Below, piece after piece: positions 16,291 to 25,642 of a stretch of DNA of 64,000 nt (position 1 is its first letter; each line of letters opens with the position of its first letter). The stretch covers positions 248,001 to 312,000 of the forward strand of contig NZ_AUFR01000001.1 of assembly GCF_000426605.1 (NCBI RefSeq). The letters are read 5' to 3'. The notes under the pieces were generated by a model. The model had not been told where the DNA came from. It did no database searches and worked only from the letters and a program-made list of their open reading frames with translations. This DNA comes from Propionibacterium acidifaciens DSM 21887. Lineage in GTDB: Bacteria > Actinomycetota > Actinomycetes > Propionibacteriales > Propionibacteriaceae. Made by a program: the position numbers and the translations under genes.

Positions 16291-17562
16291 GTGAGCGAAT
16301 CAGACAGCACGCGTCCCGCGCCCGGCCCCGACCGGAGCTCCTCCCCGGACTCGGGCGACGTCTCGGCCCCGTCCGGGGCGGAGCTCGACGACCCGGCCCT
16401 CCTGCCGCCGCCCGCGGCCCCGCCGTCGTCCGAGCACCCGGCCCCGCCCGCCCCGTACGCGAAGGAGCCGAGGAGGTCCGGTTTCAAGAAGGGTTTCGGC
16501 GCCGGTCTGGGCGCGGCCCTCGGGGTCGGCGTCGTCCTGTGCGCGCTGAGCCTGCTGAGCGCTCTGTCGTTGGTGGTCATGCTCGTCATCATCCGGCCCG
16601 GTGAGGCCAACACGAGCGCGAGCACGACGGCGACGACGACCGTCTGGGGCGACGCGGGCGCCTCCCACACGCTGCGCGCCATCGAGGTGAGCGGTGCGAT
16701 CGAGACGACCGGCGGATCCACGAGCTCGCTGTACACGAGCGCGACCTACGGCTACGACGTGGCCGACGTCATCGACGACCTCGAGGCCGACGACGCCGAC
16801 GGGTTGCTCCTGCTCATGGACACCCCCGGCGGCACGATCCCCGGAGCCCGCGCCATCGCGCAGGCCGCCGAGCGCTACCGGGATCGCACCGGTCATCCCG
16901 TCATCGCCTACGTCACGGGCATGGCGGCCTCCGGAGGCATGTACGCGATGGCCGGGGCCGACCACATCTACGCCGACCAGGGCACGATGATTGGCTCGAT
17001 CGGCGTCATCATGGGCCCGTTCGCCCACTACAGCGGGGTCACGCAGATCGACAACGGCATCCTCTCGGGCGGCGTGTCGGCCGACTCGATCGAGCAGTTC
17101 TACCTGACCCAGGGCACCGGGAAGGACTTCGGCAACGCCTTCCGCGAGATGACCGACGAGGAGCGGGCGGTCTACACGAGCGACATCGCCCGCGAGTACG
17201 ACGTCTTCGTCCAGTGGGTCGCCGATGAGCGCGGCATCAGCACCGAGACGATCCGCAACGAGCTGGGCGCCTATCTGTACGACGCCCAGACCGCCGTCGA
17301 CAAGAACCTGGCAGACGCGGTGATGGGGCGCGACGAGGCCTTCCGCCAGGCCGCCACGGATTCGGGCGTCGACCCCGGCGACACGCGGATCATCGCCGAC
17401 ACGACGCCCGGCGCCCTGTCGCGCCTGTTCGGTGCCGACTCCTCACGGATCTTCGGGCACGGCGCCCCGATGACGAACGGTACCGCCACGAGCGAGCTGT
17501 GCACCTCGGCGACGACGGTCTTCGCCTGGTCGGCGAACCCGGTGCAGGCGTGCGGCAGTTGA
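16291..17562 (+). CDS. sppA: Signal peptide peptidase SppA-like, S49 family
   Basis: A 423-residue membrane protease of family S49. An unusually long Pro/Ser/Ala-rich cytoplasmic N-terminus (residues 1-60) precedes one membrane span at about 77-101. The catalytic Ser214 is in GMAASGGMYAMAGAD and the general-base Lys278 in QGTGKDFGNAFREMTDEER, matching the Ser-Lys dyad of single-domain SppA. It would degrade signal peptides left in the membrane. The GTG start has AGGAG at 16281-16285. It converges with metH across a strong hairpin. Confidence 0.9.
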   Translation: MSESDSTRPAPGPDRSSSPDSGDVSAPSGAELDDPALLPPPAAPPSSEHPAPPAPYAKEPRRSGFKKGFGAGLGAALGVGVVLCALSLLSALSLVVMLVIIRPGEANTSASTTATTTVWGDAGASHTLRAIEVSGAIETTGGSTSSLYTSATYGYDVADVIDDLEADDADGLLLLMDTPGGTIPGARAIAQAAERYRDRTGHPVIAYVTGMAASGGMYAMAGADHIYADQGTMIGSIGVIMGPFAHYSGVTQIDNGILSGGVSADSIEQFYLTQGTGKDFGNAFREMTDEERAVYTSDIAREYDVFVQWVADERGISTETIRNELGAYLYDAQTAVDKNLADAVMGRDEAFRQAATDSGVDPGDTRIIADTTPGALSRLFGADSSRIFGHGAPMTNGTATSELCTSATTVFAWSANPVQACGS

Positions 17563-17591
17563 GCCGTACGCCTCCGTCCGGTTCCGTGTGC

Positions 17592-17625
17592 GTCCGCTGA
17601 GGGCGGGCGTCCGCCCTCAGCGGAC
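17592..17625. terminator. Perfect 15-bp stem hairpin, bidirectional terminator of sppA and metH
   Basis: The arms 17592-17606 and 17611-17625 are exactly complementary with a four-base loop (GCGT). The right arm covers the metH stop codon at 17617-17619, so the end of the metH message is inside the stem. Its position between convergent genes fits termination in both directions. Confidence 0.7.
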
Positions 17626-20600
17626 GGTGAAGTAGTCGGCCTGCGGGTGCGTGAGGATGATCGCATCGGTCGACTGCTCGGGGTGCAGCTGGTTCTCGGC
17701 GCTCAGCTCGACACCGATGCGTCCGGGACGCAGCAGCTCGGCGATGACCCGGCGCTGGGCCAGGTCGGGGCAGGCGCCGTAGCCGAGGCTGTAGCGCTCG
17801 CCGCGGTAGTCCTGCGAGCGCAGCACGGCGGCGATGTCCTCGTCCTCGGCGGCGATGCCCAGCTCGAGGCGCACCCGGTGGTGCCACAGCTCGGCCAGGG
17901 CCTCCGCCAGCTGCACCGACAGGCCGTGCAGCTCCAGGTAGTCTCGGTAGGAGTCCGATTCGAAGAGCTCCCGGGTCGCCAGCGACAGGCGCGAACCCAT
18001 CGTCACGAGCTGCAGTCCCAGGGTGTCGGGGCCGTGTCGCTCGGCCTCGGCGCGGTCGCGCACGAAGTCCGCCAGGCACAGCCACGGCTCGCGGTTCTGG
18101 CGCGGGAATTCGAGGCCGGCGACGACGGCATCGGGCTCGTCGGGACGCTGCGGATCGACGATGTTGATCCGGCCGTCCGCGCTCCAGCAGGGGAAGTAGC
18201 CGTAGACGACGCCCGGCACCGCCCACTGCTCGGCTCTGATGCGGTCGAGCCAGGCGCGCAGGTGCGGCGTGCCGTCGCTGGCCACGACCTGCTCGTAGGA
18301 GCGGTCGTCGTCGGCGCGCAGGCCCCAGCGGCCTCGGAACAGGGCCCGCTCGTCGAGCCAGGCGGCGATCTCGTCCAGGCCGATGCCCTTGGCCACGCGG
18401 GTGCCCCAGAACGGCGGGGTCGGCGGTTCGACGCCGCCGGGCACCGGGCGGGTGACGGCCGAGCGCCGCGGGGCGGGTCCGGGGGCGTCGGCGCGGTCGG
18501 GCCGACAGACCGGCACCCGGCGCGCCCGCGGCTCGGGCAGGGCCGCGCCCGGCTCGCCGTTCTTGACGGCCATGACCTTCGCCATGAGCGACAGCCCCTC
18601 GAAGGCGTCCTTGGCGTAGCGCACCTGGCCGCTGTACTCGCCGGCCAAGTCGTGCTCGACGAAGCCGCGGGTGAGAGCGGCGCCGCCGAGCAGCACCGGG
18701 TACTTCCGGCCGAGGCCGCGCCGGTCGAGCTCGGCGAGGTTGTCGCGCATGACCATCGTCGACTTCACGAGCAGTCCGCTCATGCCGATGGCGTCCGCGC
18801 CGTTGGCCTCGGCCGCCTCGATGATCGCGTCGATGGACTGCTTGATGCCGAGGTTCACGACCCGGTACCCGTTGTTCGAGACGATGATGTCGACGAGGTT
18901 CTTGCCGATGTCGTGGACGTCGCCCCTGACCGTGGCGAGCACGAGGGTGCCCTTGTCGACGCCGCCGACGGCGTCCATGTGCGGCTCGAGGTGGGCGACA
19001 GCCCGCTTCATCGTCTGGGCCGAGGCGAGGACGAAGGGCAGCTGCATGCGGCCCGAACCGAACAGCTCGCCGACCTCCCGCATGCCGCCCAGCAGGTCGT
19101 TGTTGATGATGTCGAGCGGGTCGCGGGTCATGAGGGCCTCGTCGAGGTCGGCGTCCAGGCCGTCGGTCTCCCCGTCGACGATGCGCCGGTGCAGCCGCTG
19201 CGGTAGGGGCAGGGCGGCGAGTTCGGCCGCCCTGCCGGCCCGCACATCGGCCGCCGAGACGCCCTCGAAGAGCTCGAGCATCCGCGCCAGCGGATCGTAG
19301 CCGGGGTGTCTGCGATCGTGGACCAGGTCGAGCGCCACCCGGCGCTGCTCGTCGGGGATGCGGTCCATCGGCATGATCTTCGCGGCGTGGACGATGGCCG
19401 AGTCGAGTCCCGCCTCGACGGCCTCGTGGAGGAAGACGGAGTTGAGCACGACCCGGGCCGCCGGGTTGAGGCCGAAGGAGATGTTGGAGACGCCGAGCGT
19501 CGTGTGGACGCGCGGGTGGCGCCTCGTGAGCCCGGCGATGGCCTCGAGCGTCTCGATGCCGTCGCGGCGGGTCTCCTCCTGACCCGTGGCGATCGGGAAG
19601 GTGAGGCAGTCGACGAGGATGTCGGCCTCGTCCATGCCGTAGTCGCCGGTGAGCTTGGCGATGAGGCGCTCGGCGACCCGCAGCTTCCAGCGCGCGGTGC
19701 GGGCCTGGCCCTCCTCGTCGATCGTCAGGGCGACGACGGCGGCCCCGTGCTCGGCCACCAGGGGCATCACCTGGTTGATGCGGGAGTCGGGGCGGTCGCC
19801 GTCCTCGAAGTTGACCGAGTTGATGATGGAGCGCCCGGCCAGGTGCTCGAGGCCGGCCCGGACGACCGCCGGCTCGGTCGAGTCGATCATGACGGGCAGT
19901 GTCACGTCGGTGGTGAAGCGCGCGGCGAGCGCGGCCATGTCCTGCGCGCCGTCGCGTCCGACGTAGTCGACGCACAGGTCGAGCACGTGGGCGCCCTGGC
20001 TGGTCTGGGCACGGGCGATCTCGACGCAGCCGTCGAGGTCGCCGGCGAGCATCCTCTGCCGGAAAGCCTTCGAGCCGTTGGCGTTGGTGCGCTCCCCCAC
20101 CGCGAGATAGCTGGTCTGCTGGGTCAGCTCGGTGGCCGAGTACAGGCTCGAGACGGCGTTGAGGGGCTCGGGGCTGCGTTCGGCGACGGGGCGGTCGGTG
20201 CCGATGGCGCGGCGCAGGGCGGCGATGTGCTCGGGGGTCGTGCCGCAGCAGCCGCCGACGAGGGACAGGCCGAAGTCCTCCGTGTACTCCAGCAGGCTGT
20301 CGGCGAGCTCGTCGGGCGTCAGCGGGTAACGGGCTCCGCTCAGCGTGATCTCGGGCATGCCGGCGTTGGGCATCGCCATGAGGGCGCACCGGGCGTGGGA
20401 GGCCAGGGCGCGCAGGTGCTCGCGCATCTCGGCGGGACCGGTGGCGCAGTTCATGCCGATCATGTCGATGCCCAGTGGCTCCAGGGCCACCAGGGCGGCG
20501 GTGATCTCGCTGCCGACGAGCATCGTGCCCGTGGTCTCGACGGTCACCGAGACGGTGATCGGCAGGTCGACGCCGGCCCGGGCGCAGGCGCGCCGCGCGG

Positions 20601-21108
20601 CGATGACGGCGGCCCTCGCCTGGAGCAGGTCCTGGCAGGTCTCGAGCCGGATGCCGTCGATGCCCTCGGCGATCATCGCGTCGAGCTGTGTCTCGTAGGC
20701 GTTCTCGAGAGTGGTGAAGTCGGTCTGGCCGAGGCTCGGCAGTTTGGTGCCCGGCCCGACCGATGCGCTGACCCAGCGCCGTCCAGGGGCCTCGTCCGCC
20801 GCCCGCCGGGCGATGCGCGCGCCCGCCGCGGCGAGTTCGCCGAGGCGTTCCTGGAGGCCGTACTCGGTCAGGTTCGCCCAGTTGCAGCCGAAGGTGTTCG
20901 TCGTGATGACGTCGGAGCCCGCGTCCAGGTAGCCGTCGTGGACGGCGCGCACGACGTCGGGGCGGGTGAGGTTGAGCATCTCGTTGCAGCCCTCGGCGCC
21001 GTCGAAGTCGGCGGCCGTCAGTTCCCGGCTCTGCAGCATCGTGCCCATGCCGCCGTCCCCGACGAGGACTCTCTCGGCCAGGGCCTCTCGCAGGTTCAAC
21101 GCATCCAC
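17617..21108 (-). CDS. metH: Cobalamin-dependent methionine synthase
   Basis: A 1163-residue modular enzyme that transfers the methyl group of 5-methyltetrahydrofolate to homocysteine using B12. Order of domains: homocysteine-binding barrel with zinc cysteines (GMNCATG, VGGCCGTTPEH) in the first 330 residues; pterin-binding barrel (NANGSKAFR, DSTEPAVV); cobalamin domain with the cap motif and the B12-ligand motif Asp730-x-His732-x-x-Gly735 (DVHDIG); and the C-terminal reactivation domain (RYSLGYGACPDL). A linker around residue 880 is Pro/Arg-rich and lengthened. The GTG at 21108 is chosen because TACGCT lies seven bases upstream on the minus strand, a leaderless arrangement. There is no room for a B12 riboswitch. 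Confidence 0.96.
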   Translation of the reverse strand: MDALNLREALAERVLVGDGGMGTMLQSRELTAADFDGAEGCNEMLNLTRPDVVRAVHDGYLDAGSDVITTNTFGCNWANLTEYGLQERLGELAAAGARIARRAADEAPGRRWVSASVGPGTKLPSLGQTDFTTLENAYETQLDAMIAEGIDGIRLETCQDLLQARAAVIAARRACARAGVDLPITVSVTVETTGTMLVGSEITAALVALEPLGIDMIGMNCATGPAEMREHLRALASHARCALMAMPNAGMPEITLSGARYPLTPDELADSLLEYTEDFGLSLVGGCCGTTPEHIAALRRAIGTDRPVAERSPEPLNAVSSLYSATELTQQTSYLAVGERTNANGSKAFRQRMLAGDLDGCVEIARAQTSQGAHVLDLCVDYVGRDGAQDMAALAARFTTDVTLPVMIDSTEPAVVRAGLEHLAGRSIINSVNFEDGDRPDSRINQVMPLVAEHGAAVVALTIDEEGQARTARWKLRVAERLIAKLTGDYGMDEADILVDCLTFPIATGQEETRRDGIETLEAIAGLTRRHPRVHTTLGVSNISFGLNPAARVVLNSVFLHEAVEAGLDSAIVHAAKIMPMDRIPDEQRRVALDLVHDRRHPGYDPLARMLELFEGVSAADVRAGRAAELAALPLPQRLHRRIVDGETDGLDADLDEALMTRDPLDIINNDLLGGMREVGELFGSGRMQLPFVLASAQTMKRAVAHLEPHMDAVGGVDKGTLVLATVRGDVHDIGKNLVDIIVSNNGYRVVNLGIKQSIDAIIEAAEANGADAIGMSGLLVKSTMVMRDNLAELDRRGLGRKYPVLLGGAALTRGFVEHDLAGEYSGQVRYAKDAFEGLSLMAKVMAVKNGEPGAALPEPRARRVPVCRPDRADAPGPAPRRSAVTRPVPGGVEPPTPPFWGTRVAKGIGLDEIAAWLDERALFRGRWGLRADDDRSYEQVVASDGTPHLRAWLDRIRAEQWAVPGVVYGYFPCWSADGRINIVDPQRPDEPDAVVAGLEFPRQNREPWLCLADFVRDRAEAERHGPDTLGLQLVTMGSRLSLATRELFESDSYRDYLELHGLSVQLAEALAELWHHRVRLELGIAAEDEDIAAVLRSQDYRGERYSLGYGACPDLAQRRVIAELLRPGRIGVELSAENQLHPEQSTDAIILTHPQADYFTVR

Positions 21109-21256
21109 TCGTCCAAGCGTAGGCGGGCGGGGCGGAACGCCCGGCGGGTCGCGCATCTGGTGGACGCGTTCCCGGCGTCTTCCCGGCGTCGTGCGTCGGC
21201 GTCGGGGAATCGCCGGCGGACTCTCGTGCCGCCGGCCCGGCCATTACGCTGGTGGC
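21109..21256. promoter_or_regulatory. Divergent leaderless promoter region of metH and the PAC2 gene
   Basis: Both flanking genes have the identical -10 box TACGCT. For PAC2 it is at 21245-21250, six bases before ATG 21257. For metH it reads on the minus strand at 21116-21121, seven bases before GTG 21108. The 148-base region thus holds two outward leaderless promoters. Confidence 0.55.
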
Positions 21257-22084
21257 ATGGCCGAGCCAGTTGTGTCGCGCAAGCCGCCCGTCGTGATCGC
21301 CGCCTTCGAGGGGTGGAACGACGCCGCCGACGCGGCCACCGGTGTCGTCAGGCATCTCGCCGACACCTACCCGACCGAGCCCCGGTACTGCCTCGACTCC
21401 GAGGACTACTACGACTTCCAGGCCACCCGACCGCGAGTCGAGCTCGCCGACGGCGAGCCGCGGATCAGCTGGCCGTCGACCGACATCTCGCTGTGTCATC
21501 TGCCGCACCGCGACGCGCTGCTCATCGCGGGCCCCGAGCCGAACCTGCGCTGGCGCGCCTACTGCTCGGCCCTCGTCCAGGCCATCCGCCGCGTCGAGCC
21601 GGAGCTGGTCGTCATCCTGGGCGCCATGCTCACCGACTCGCCCCACTCGCGCCCCCTGCCGGTCAACGCGTCGTCGAGCCATGAGCGTCTGACGAGCGAG
21701 CTGGGCATCGCCCCGAGCGACTACGAGGGCCCCACCGGCGTCGTCGGCGTGCTCGCCGAGGCCTGCGACCGGGGCGGCCTGACGTGCGTGACGCTGTGGG
21801 CCTCGGTGCCGCACTACGTCGCCACTCCCCCGAGTCCGAAGGCGACGCTGAGCCTGCTGAACCGGGTCGAGGACCTCATCGACGAGGCGCTCGACCCGGG
21901 CGAGATCCCCGAGCTGGCGAAGGCCTGGGAGCGCGGGGTCGACGAGCTGGCCAGCAGCGACCCCGATGTGGCCGAGTACATCAGCGATCTGGAGGAGCAG
22001 CAGGACGCCGAGGACCTGCCCGACACGACGGGCGACACCCTGGCCGCCGAGTTCCAGCGCTATCTGCGCCGACGCGGCCAGTAG
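21257..22084 (+). CDS. PAC2 family protein
   Basis: A 275-residue protein of the PAC2 family, named for eukaryotic proteasome assembly chaperone 2. The actinobacterial members have no settled function. The N-terminal VVIAAFEGWNDAADAATGV block is characteristic, followed by LVVILGAMLTDSPHSRP and a helical C-terminus rich in Glu/Asp. It is cytoplasmic by sequence. The genome encodes a 20S proteasome about 8 kb away, but no evidence here links the two. The start is set by the leaderless -10 box at 21245-21250. Confidence 0.88.
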   Translation: MAEPVVSRKPPVVIAAFEGWNDAADAATGVVRHLADTYPTEPRYCLDSEDYYDFQATRPRVELADGEPRISWPSTDISLCHLPHRDALLIAGPEPNLRWRAYCSALVQAIRRVEPELVVILGAMLTDSPHSRPLPVNASSSHERLTSELGIAPSDYEGPTGVVGVLAEACDRGGLTCVTLWASVPHYVATPPSPKATLSLLNRVEDLIDEALDPGEIPELAKAWERGVDELASSDPDVAEYISDLEEQQDAEDLPDTTGDTLAAEFQRYLRRRGQ

Positions 22085-22123
22085 CGGCGGTTCTGCGCAG
22101 GCAGTGGGGGTCCGCCTTCCAGA

Positions 22124-22149
22124 CCCCCGCGCCGACGGTCGCGCGGGGG
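22124..22149. terminator. GC-rich hairpin between PAC2 and pepC, probable bidirectional terminator
   Basis: CCCCCGCGC at 22124-22132 pairs perfectly with 22141-22149 across an eight-base loop. An alternative 7-bp stem (22106-22112 with 22122-22128) overlaps it, so two structures compete. The flanking genes converge here. Confidence 0.5.
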
Positions 22150-22210
22150 CCGGTCGGGCACGATGGTGCGGGCCGGTCCGTCCGCAGCGCCCGTGCGGTG
22201 GCCCAGTGGG

Positions 22211-23542
22211 TCAGGCCAGGGCGCCCATCGGGTCCCACAGCGGCAGCACGGCGGGCTCGGTGTCGAGGACGGCGGCGAGTTCGGCCGGCAGCAGTCGGCG
22301 CGGCACGGCGACCTCGTAGACGTACTCGGCGAACCAGGAGTCGTTCATCGTCCAGAAGCCCTTGTCGGCCTTCTCGTCGCCCCAGGAGTTCTCGACCCGC
22401 CAACGGCGCGGTGCGCCGTCGAGCAGGTCGACGCCGGTGAGCACCATGGCGTGCGTCATGGCGGACTGACCGCTGACCATGCGTTCGGCCTTCGTGGTGG
22501 ACATGTCGATGCCGTAGACCCCCTCGTAGTCGTGCAGCCGGGCGTCCCAGATGCCCCGTTCCCGGTCGGACTGCGGGACCGTGTCGCAGCCGAACCAGAC
22601 CGGCTGGCCGTCGCAGATGATCTGGGCGGCGAGCCGCTTGATGACGTCGATCGCGACGTTGAGGTAGCGCACCGGACGTCCGCCGACGACGTTGCCGAGG
22701 CGGTCGACGGTGAGCATGCGGTTGTAGCCGCTGCTCGGGCGCGGGTCGTTGACGAGGCAGACGTAGTCGTCGACGTCGACGGTGAGCACTTGGGCGGCGA
22801 ACTGGGTCGGGGTGAGCTCGCCGCCGCGCACGAAGTTCCCGTCCTTGTCGCGGTACTGCCAGATGAAGCTGGTCGGCGGGGTGCCCAGGTGGATGGACAG
22901 GACGCGGTGCACCTGCTCGAGGATCTCTTGGCGGGCCCGCTCGCCGCGGCCCTGTGCGGCGGCCTCGCGGACGACGAGAGCGCCACGGCGCAGGATCTTC
23001 TCGAGCTGGGCGTTCATCGAATGGGTGTTCGAACTGGAGAAGGTCTCGGGCATCGCGTACTTGGGCGCGACGCCGTACTTGGTGACGAGGGCGACGAACA
23101 TGTCCCACTGGCCGCCGTCGCCGATCGGGTCGGCGAGCATCTGGTGCACGGTGCGGTCGTCGAGCGCACGGTCGGCCAGCTCGATCATCGAGGTGAGGAA
23201 CCAGTTGGCCTTCTCCAGCTTGTCCCAGAAGTGCAGATGGGCCTGGCTGAACTGGAAGTCCGGCTCGAGATCGAGCCGGTCGATGACGCCGCTGCGCAAC
23301 AGGTTGAGACCGCTGAACAGCCAGCATCGGCCGGACTTCTTCTGGTTGGCTGCGTGCCAACTGTCCACCCGGTTCGAGACGGTGGGGTCGGTCGAGGCGA
23401 CGACGGACCGGTCGAGACTGAGCGTGTCGACGTCGGTGGTGGCGACGGCGTTCTGGGCGACGCGGGCCGTCGGGTCGGCAGCGAAGCGCTCGGTCAGCGC
23501 CGTGATGGTGTCCTGGTCGATGGCTGGGTTCTGCGTGTTCAC
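22211..23542 (-). CDS. pepC: Aminopeptidase C / bleomycin hydrolase family (C1B)
   Basis: A 443-residue cytoplasmic cysteine aminopeptidase of the bleomycin-hydrolase family, normally a hexameric barrel that trims peptides. The catalytic residues are visible: Cys73 in SGRCWLFSGLN, His364 in MTHAMVLTG and Asn385 in RVENSWG. The mixed pattern NRVDSWHAANQKKSGRC before the cysteine is family-typical. The GTG at 23542 follows TACCCT (minus strand 23549-23554) by six bases, another leaderless geometry. It is in the same direction as rpe and 83 bases downstream of nothing else; rpe ends at 23626. Confidence 0.93.
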   Translation of the reverse strand: MNTQNPAIDQDTITALTERFAADPTARVAQNAVATTDVDTLSLDRSVVASTDPTVSNRVDSWHAANQKKSGRCWLFSGLNLLRSGVIDRLDLEPDFQFSQAHLHFWDKLEKANWFLTSMIELADRALDDRTVHQMLADPIGDGGQWDMFVALVTKYGVAPKYAMPETFSSSNTHSMNAQLEKILRRGALVVREAAAQGRGERARQEILEQVHRVLSIHLGTPPTSFIWQYRDKDGNFVRGGELTPTQFAAQVLTVDVDDYVCLVNDPRPSSGYNRMLTVDRLGNVVGGRPVRYLNVAIDVIKRLAAQIICDGQPVWFGCDTVPQSDRERGIWDARLHDYEGVYGIDMSTTKAERMVSGQSAMTHAMVLTGVDLLDGAPRRWRVENSWGDEKADKGFWTMNDSWFAEYVYEVAVPRRLLPAELAAVLDTEPAVLPLWDPMGALA

Positions 23543-23625
23543 CGCACCAGGGTAACCACCGTCAGGTGAGAACGATTCGCAGCCCCAGTCGCTCGGTGCC
23601 GTGGCCGTGACCCGGGGGTCGTGGT

Positions 23626-24291
23626 TCAGTGGGAGCAGGCCGCGGTGGCCTGCTCGCGCAGCTGACGCACCATCGCGTCGGGGTCGTCGGCGCGGAAGAC
23701 GGCGGTGCCCGCGACGAAGACGTCGGCGCCGGCCTCGGCGCAGCGACCGATCGTCTCGACGCCGACTCCCCCGTCCACCTGGATCCAGATGTCCTGGCCG
23801 GTGGCGGCGACGAGCCGACGGGCGCGCCTGATCTTGGGCAGCACGAGGTCGAGGAACTTCTGGCCTCCGAAGCCGGGTTCGACGGTCATGAGCAGCATTT
23901 GGTCGAGCTCGCCGAGCATGTCGGCGTAGGGCTCGATCGGGGTGGCCGGACGCAGGGCCATCGAGGCGCGGGCGCCGAGGCGGCGCAGTTCACGGGCCAG
24001 TCGGATCGGGGCGGCAGAGGCCTCGGCGTGGAAGGTGACGGACTCGCAGCCGAGCTCGGCGAATTGAGGCGCGTAGACGTCGGGATTGTCGACCATGAGG
24101 TGGATGTCCATCGGCAGCTCGGTGCGCCGACGCAGGGCCTCGACGACGGGCAGGCCGAAGGTCATGTTCGGCACGAAGTGGTTGTCCATGATGTCGACGT
24201 GCACGGCGTCGCTGCTGGGGATCCTCGCGAGGGTGCCTGCGAGGTCGGACAGATCGGCGTTGAGCACGCTGGGCGTGATGCGCATGGTCAC
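23626..24291 (-). CDS. rpe: Ribulose-phosphate 3-epimerase
   Basis: A 221-residue TIM-barrel enzyme interconverting ribulose 5-phosphate and xylulose 5-phosphate in the pentose phosphate pathway. Motifs seen: [33 protein letters not shown] (phosphate site) and QVDGGV. GTG 24291 is chosen over ATG 24285 because TAGACT (minus strand 24298-24303) lies exactly six bases upstream. Rpe commonly follows rsmB in actinobacteria; here damaged insertion sequences lie between them, and its own leaderless promoter would keep it expressed. Confidence 0.95.
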   Translation of the reverse strand: MTMRITPSVLNADLSDLAGTLARIPSSDAVHVDIMDNHFVPNMTFGLPVVEALRRRTELPMDIHLMVDNPDVYAPQFAELGCESVTFHAEASAAPIRLARELRRLGARASMALRPATPIEPYADMLGELDQMLLMTVEPGFGGQKFLDLVLPKIRRARRLVAATGQDIWIQVDGGVGVETIGRCAEAGADVFVAGTAVFRADDPDAMVRQLREQATAACSH

Positions 24292-24448
24292 GGGGCAAGT
24301 CTAGGGTCATGGCCGGGAGGCGGACCAGCCGGATCACGTGCCTCGAGTGGCAGGACGGTGGTGTCCGCGGAACACCGCCGCGCACCGGGCCACCCACTCT
24401 TCCGCGGGCCCCGGCCGATCTCCCTCGCCGAAGCTCACTGTCATCAGC

Positions 24449-24530
24449 CTCCCACGCCCTCAGGACCCGCTGCAGACGCCCCGCCCCACCAGTGCGCCCC
24501 CAGACGCCCCCACAGCAGCACTCGAACCAC
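24449..24530 (+). repeat. Remnant of the 3' end of an IS5-like transposase gene
   Basis: This stretch resembles the 3' end of the IS5-like transposase at 25480-25530. TGCAGACGCCCC is shared exactly (24471-24482 and 25494-25505), and CACAGCA-x-x-ACTCG recurs 30 and 13 bases later respectively. In one frame it reads SHALRTRCRRP against WHSLKPRCRRP. It suggests an older, decayed copy or a partial duplication. The remainder of 24304-24743 has nothing else I can assign. Confidence 0.5.
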
Positions 24531-24743
24531 GACTCGGTCGACCCCCCACGAGCAAACCGCACGGGGCCAGGCCCCAGAAACCGCACCCTCGGAGAGGGAT
24601 CGAAGAGTCATCGACCTCGATTGCGTCTCGCACCGCATCGACATTGAGGCGTATTTCATAGGGTTGATCTGAGCTGTTGTCGGTGACTTCGCTGAGGCGT
24701 GTCGCAGAAGACGAAGGGCGGCCTGTCCCGAGATGATTAATGC

Positions 24744-25556
24744 GTGACCAAAAACAATCAAGGAGCAGACCGCGAACCGCATGCCATCACACGACTGACT
24801 CACGCCCGGATACAAGACCTGTGCCAGAAGATCCACGCGGCAACCGGCGGTGACCCGCCGGCGGCCGGATCACGCAGGCTCGGCCCCCACCGGAGCATCC
24901 GACTCGTTCTGGCCAGCCTGCGCCACAACCTCGGACAGGAGTCCCTCGCCGAACCGTTCGCAATCTCCCAACCCACCGTCTCCGGAGTCCTGTCCGCCCA
25001 GACGCCCCCGATCGCCGCTGCCCCGGCCGAGAACGCCTCCACCGCAGACGACCTCGAGCCGGGCACCCGGTTGATCATCGACGGCACCCCCATACCTTGC
25101 TGGGCCTGGCATGACAAGCCCGAACTCCACTCCGGCGAACACCACACCACCGGAGTCAACCTCCAGGTGGCCTGCTCCCCGACCGGACACCCCGCCTGGC
25201 CCCCGACCCGGTGCCCGGCCGCACCCACGACGCGCGGGCCCTCACCGAATCCGGCCTCCTCGACAGCAGCGATGACCCTCAGAGCAATGATCCGACCAGA
25301 TGTCCTCTCACACCCGGCACACCGCAGACAAGGGATACGTCGGACTGGGACATGACCACCCCCCGTCAAGAAACCAGCCGGACCACCCCAACCAGAAACC
25401 GACAAGAACTACAACCGGGCCATCAACAAGATCAGATGGCAGATCGAACAGGTCATCGCCCACCTCAAAACCTGGCACAGCCTCAAACCCCGTTGCAGAC
25501 GCCCCACCGACACCATCACAGCAATACTCGGGATCATATTCACCTACACCCCATGA
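24744..25556 (+). pseudogene. IS5-family-like transposase, multiply frameshifted
   Basis: A decayed DDE transposase of the kind with LIIDGTPIPCW and SGEHHTTGVNLQV (first catalytic Asp), then PGRTHDARAL, TADKGYVGLG and a C-terminus RWQIEQVIAHLKTWHSLKPRC. The first part, with a helix-turn-helix near residue 60, is in one frame up to about 25203, where one C appears lost from a C run. The PGRTHDARAL part is in a second frame, DKGYVG in a third, and the end returns to the first frame. At least three frameshifts make it inactive. I could not find terminal inverted repeats. It is markedly less GC-biased than its neighbours towards the 3' end. Confidence 0.8.
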
Positions 25557-25630
25557 ATAAACCTCATTGCTTCGTATGGCTGACATGAAACGAAACCGTA
25601 TTTTTCGTGGATTTCCTGTGCTGTTCCGGA

Positions 25631-25636
25631 TATGAT
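25631..25636 (+). promoter_or_regulatory. -10 box for a leaderless IS630 transposase transcript
   Basis: TATGAT followed by six bases and ATG 25643. This is the closest match to consensus of all leaderless-type boxes in the window. Confidence 0.5.
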
Positions 25637-25642
25637 CGGGAC

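Noticed and set aside
21109-21256. A cobalamin riboswitch ahead of metH
   Set aside because: The start looks leaderless and the divergent gap is too short; no B12-box-like sequence is visible.
17617-21800. Very long open frames on the strands opposite and beside metH, carB and priA
   Set aside because: They are Arg/Gly/Pro-rich or Asp/His/Val-rich translations of the complementary strand of GC-rich genes, without recognisable domains or starts.
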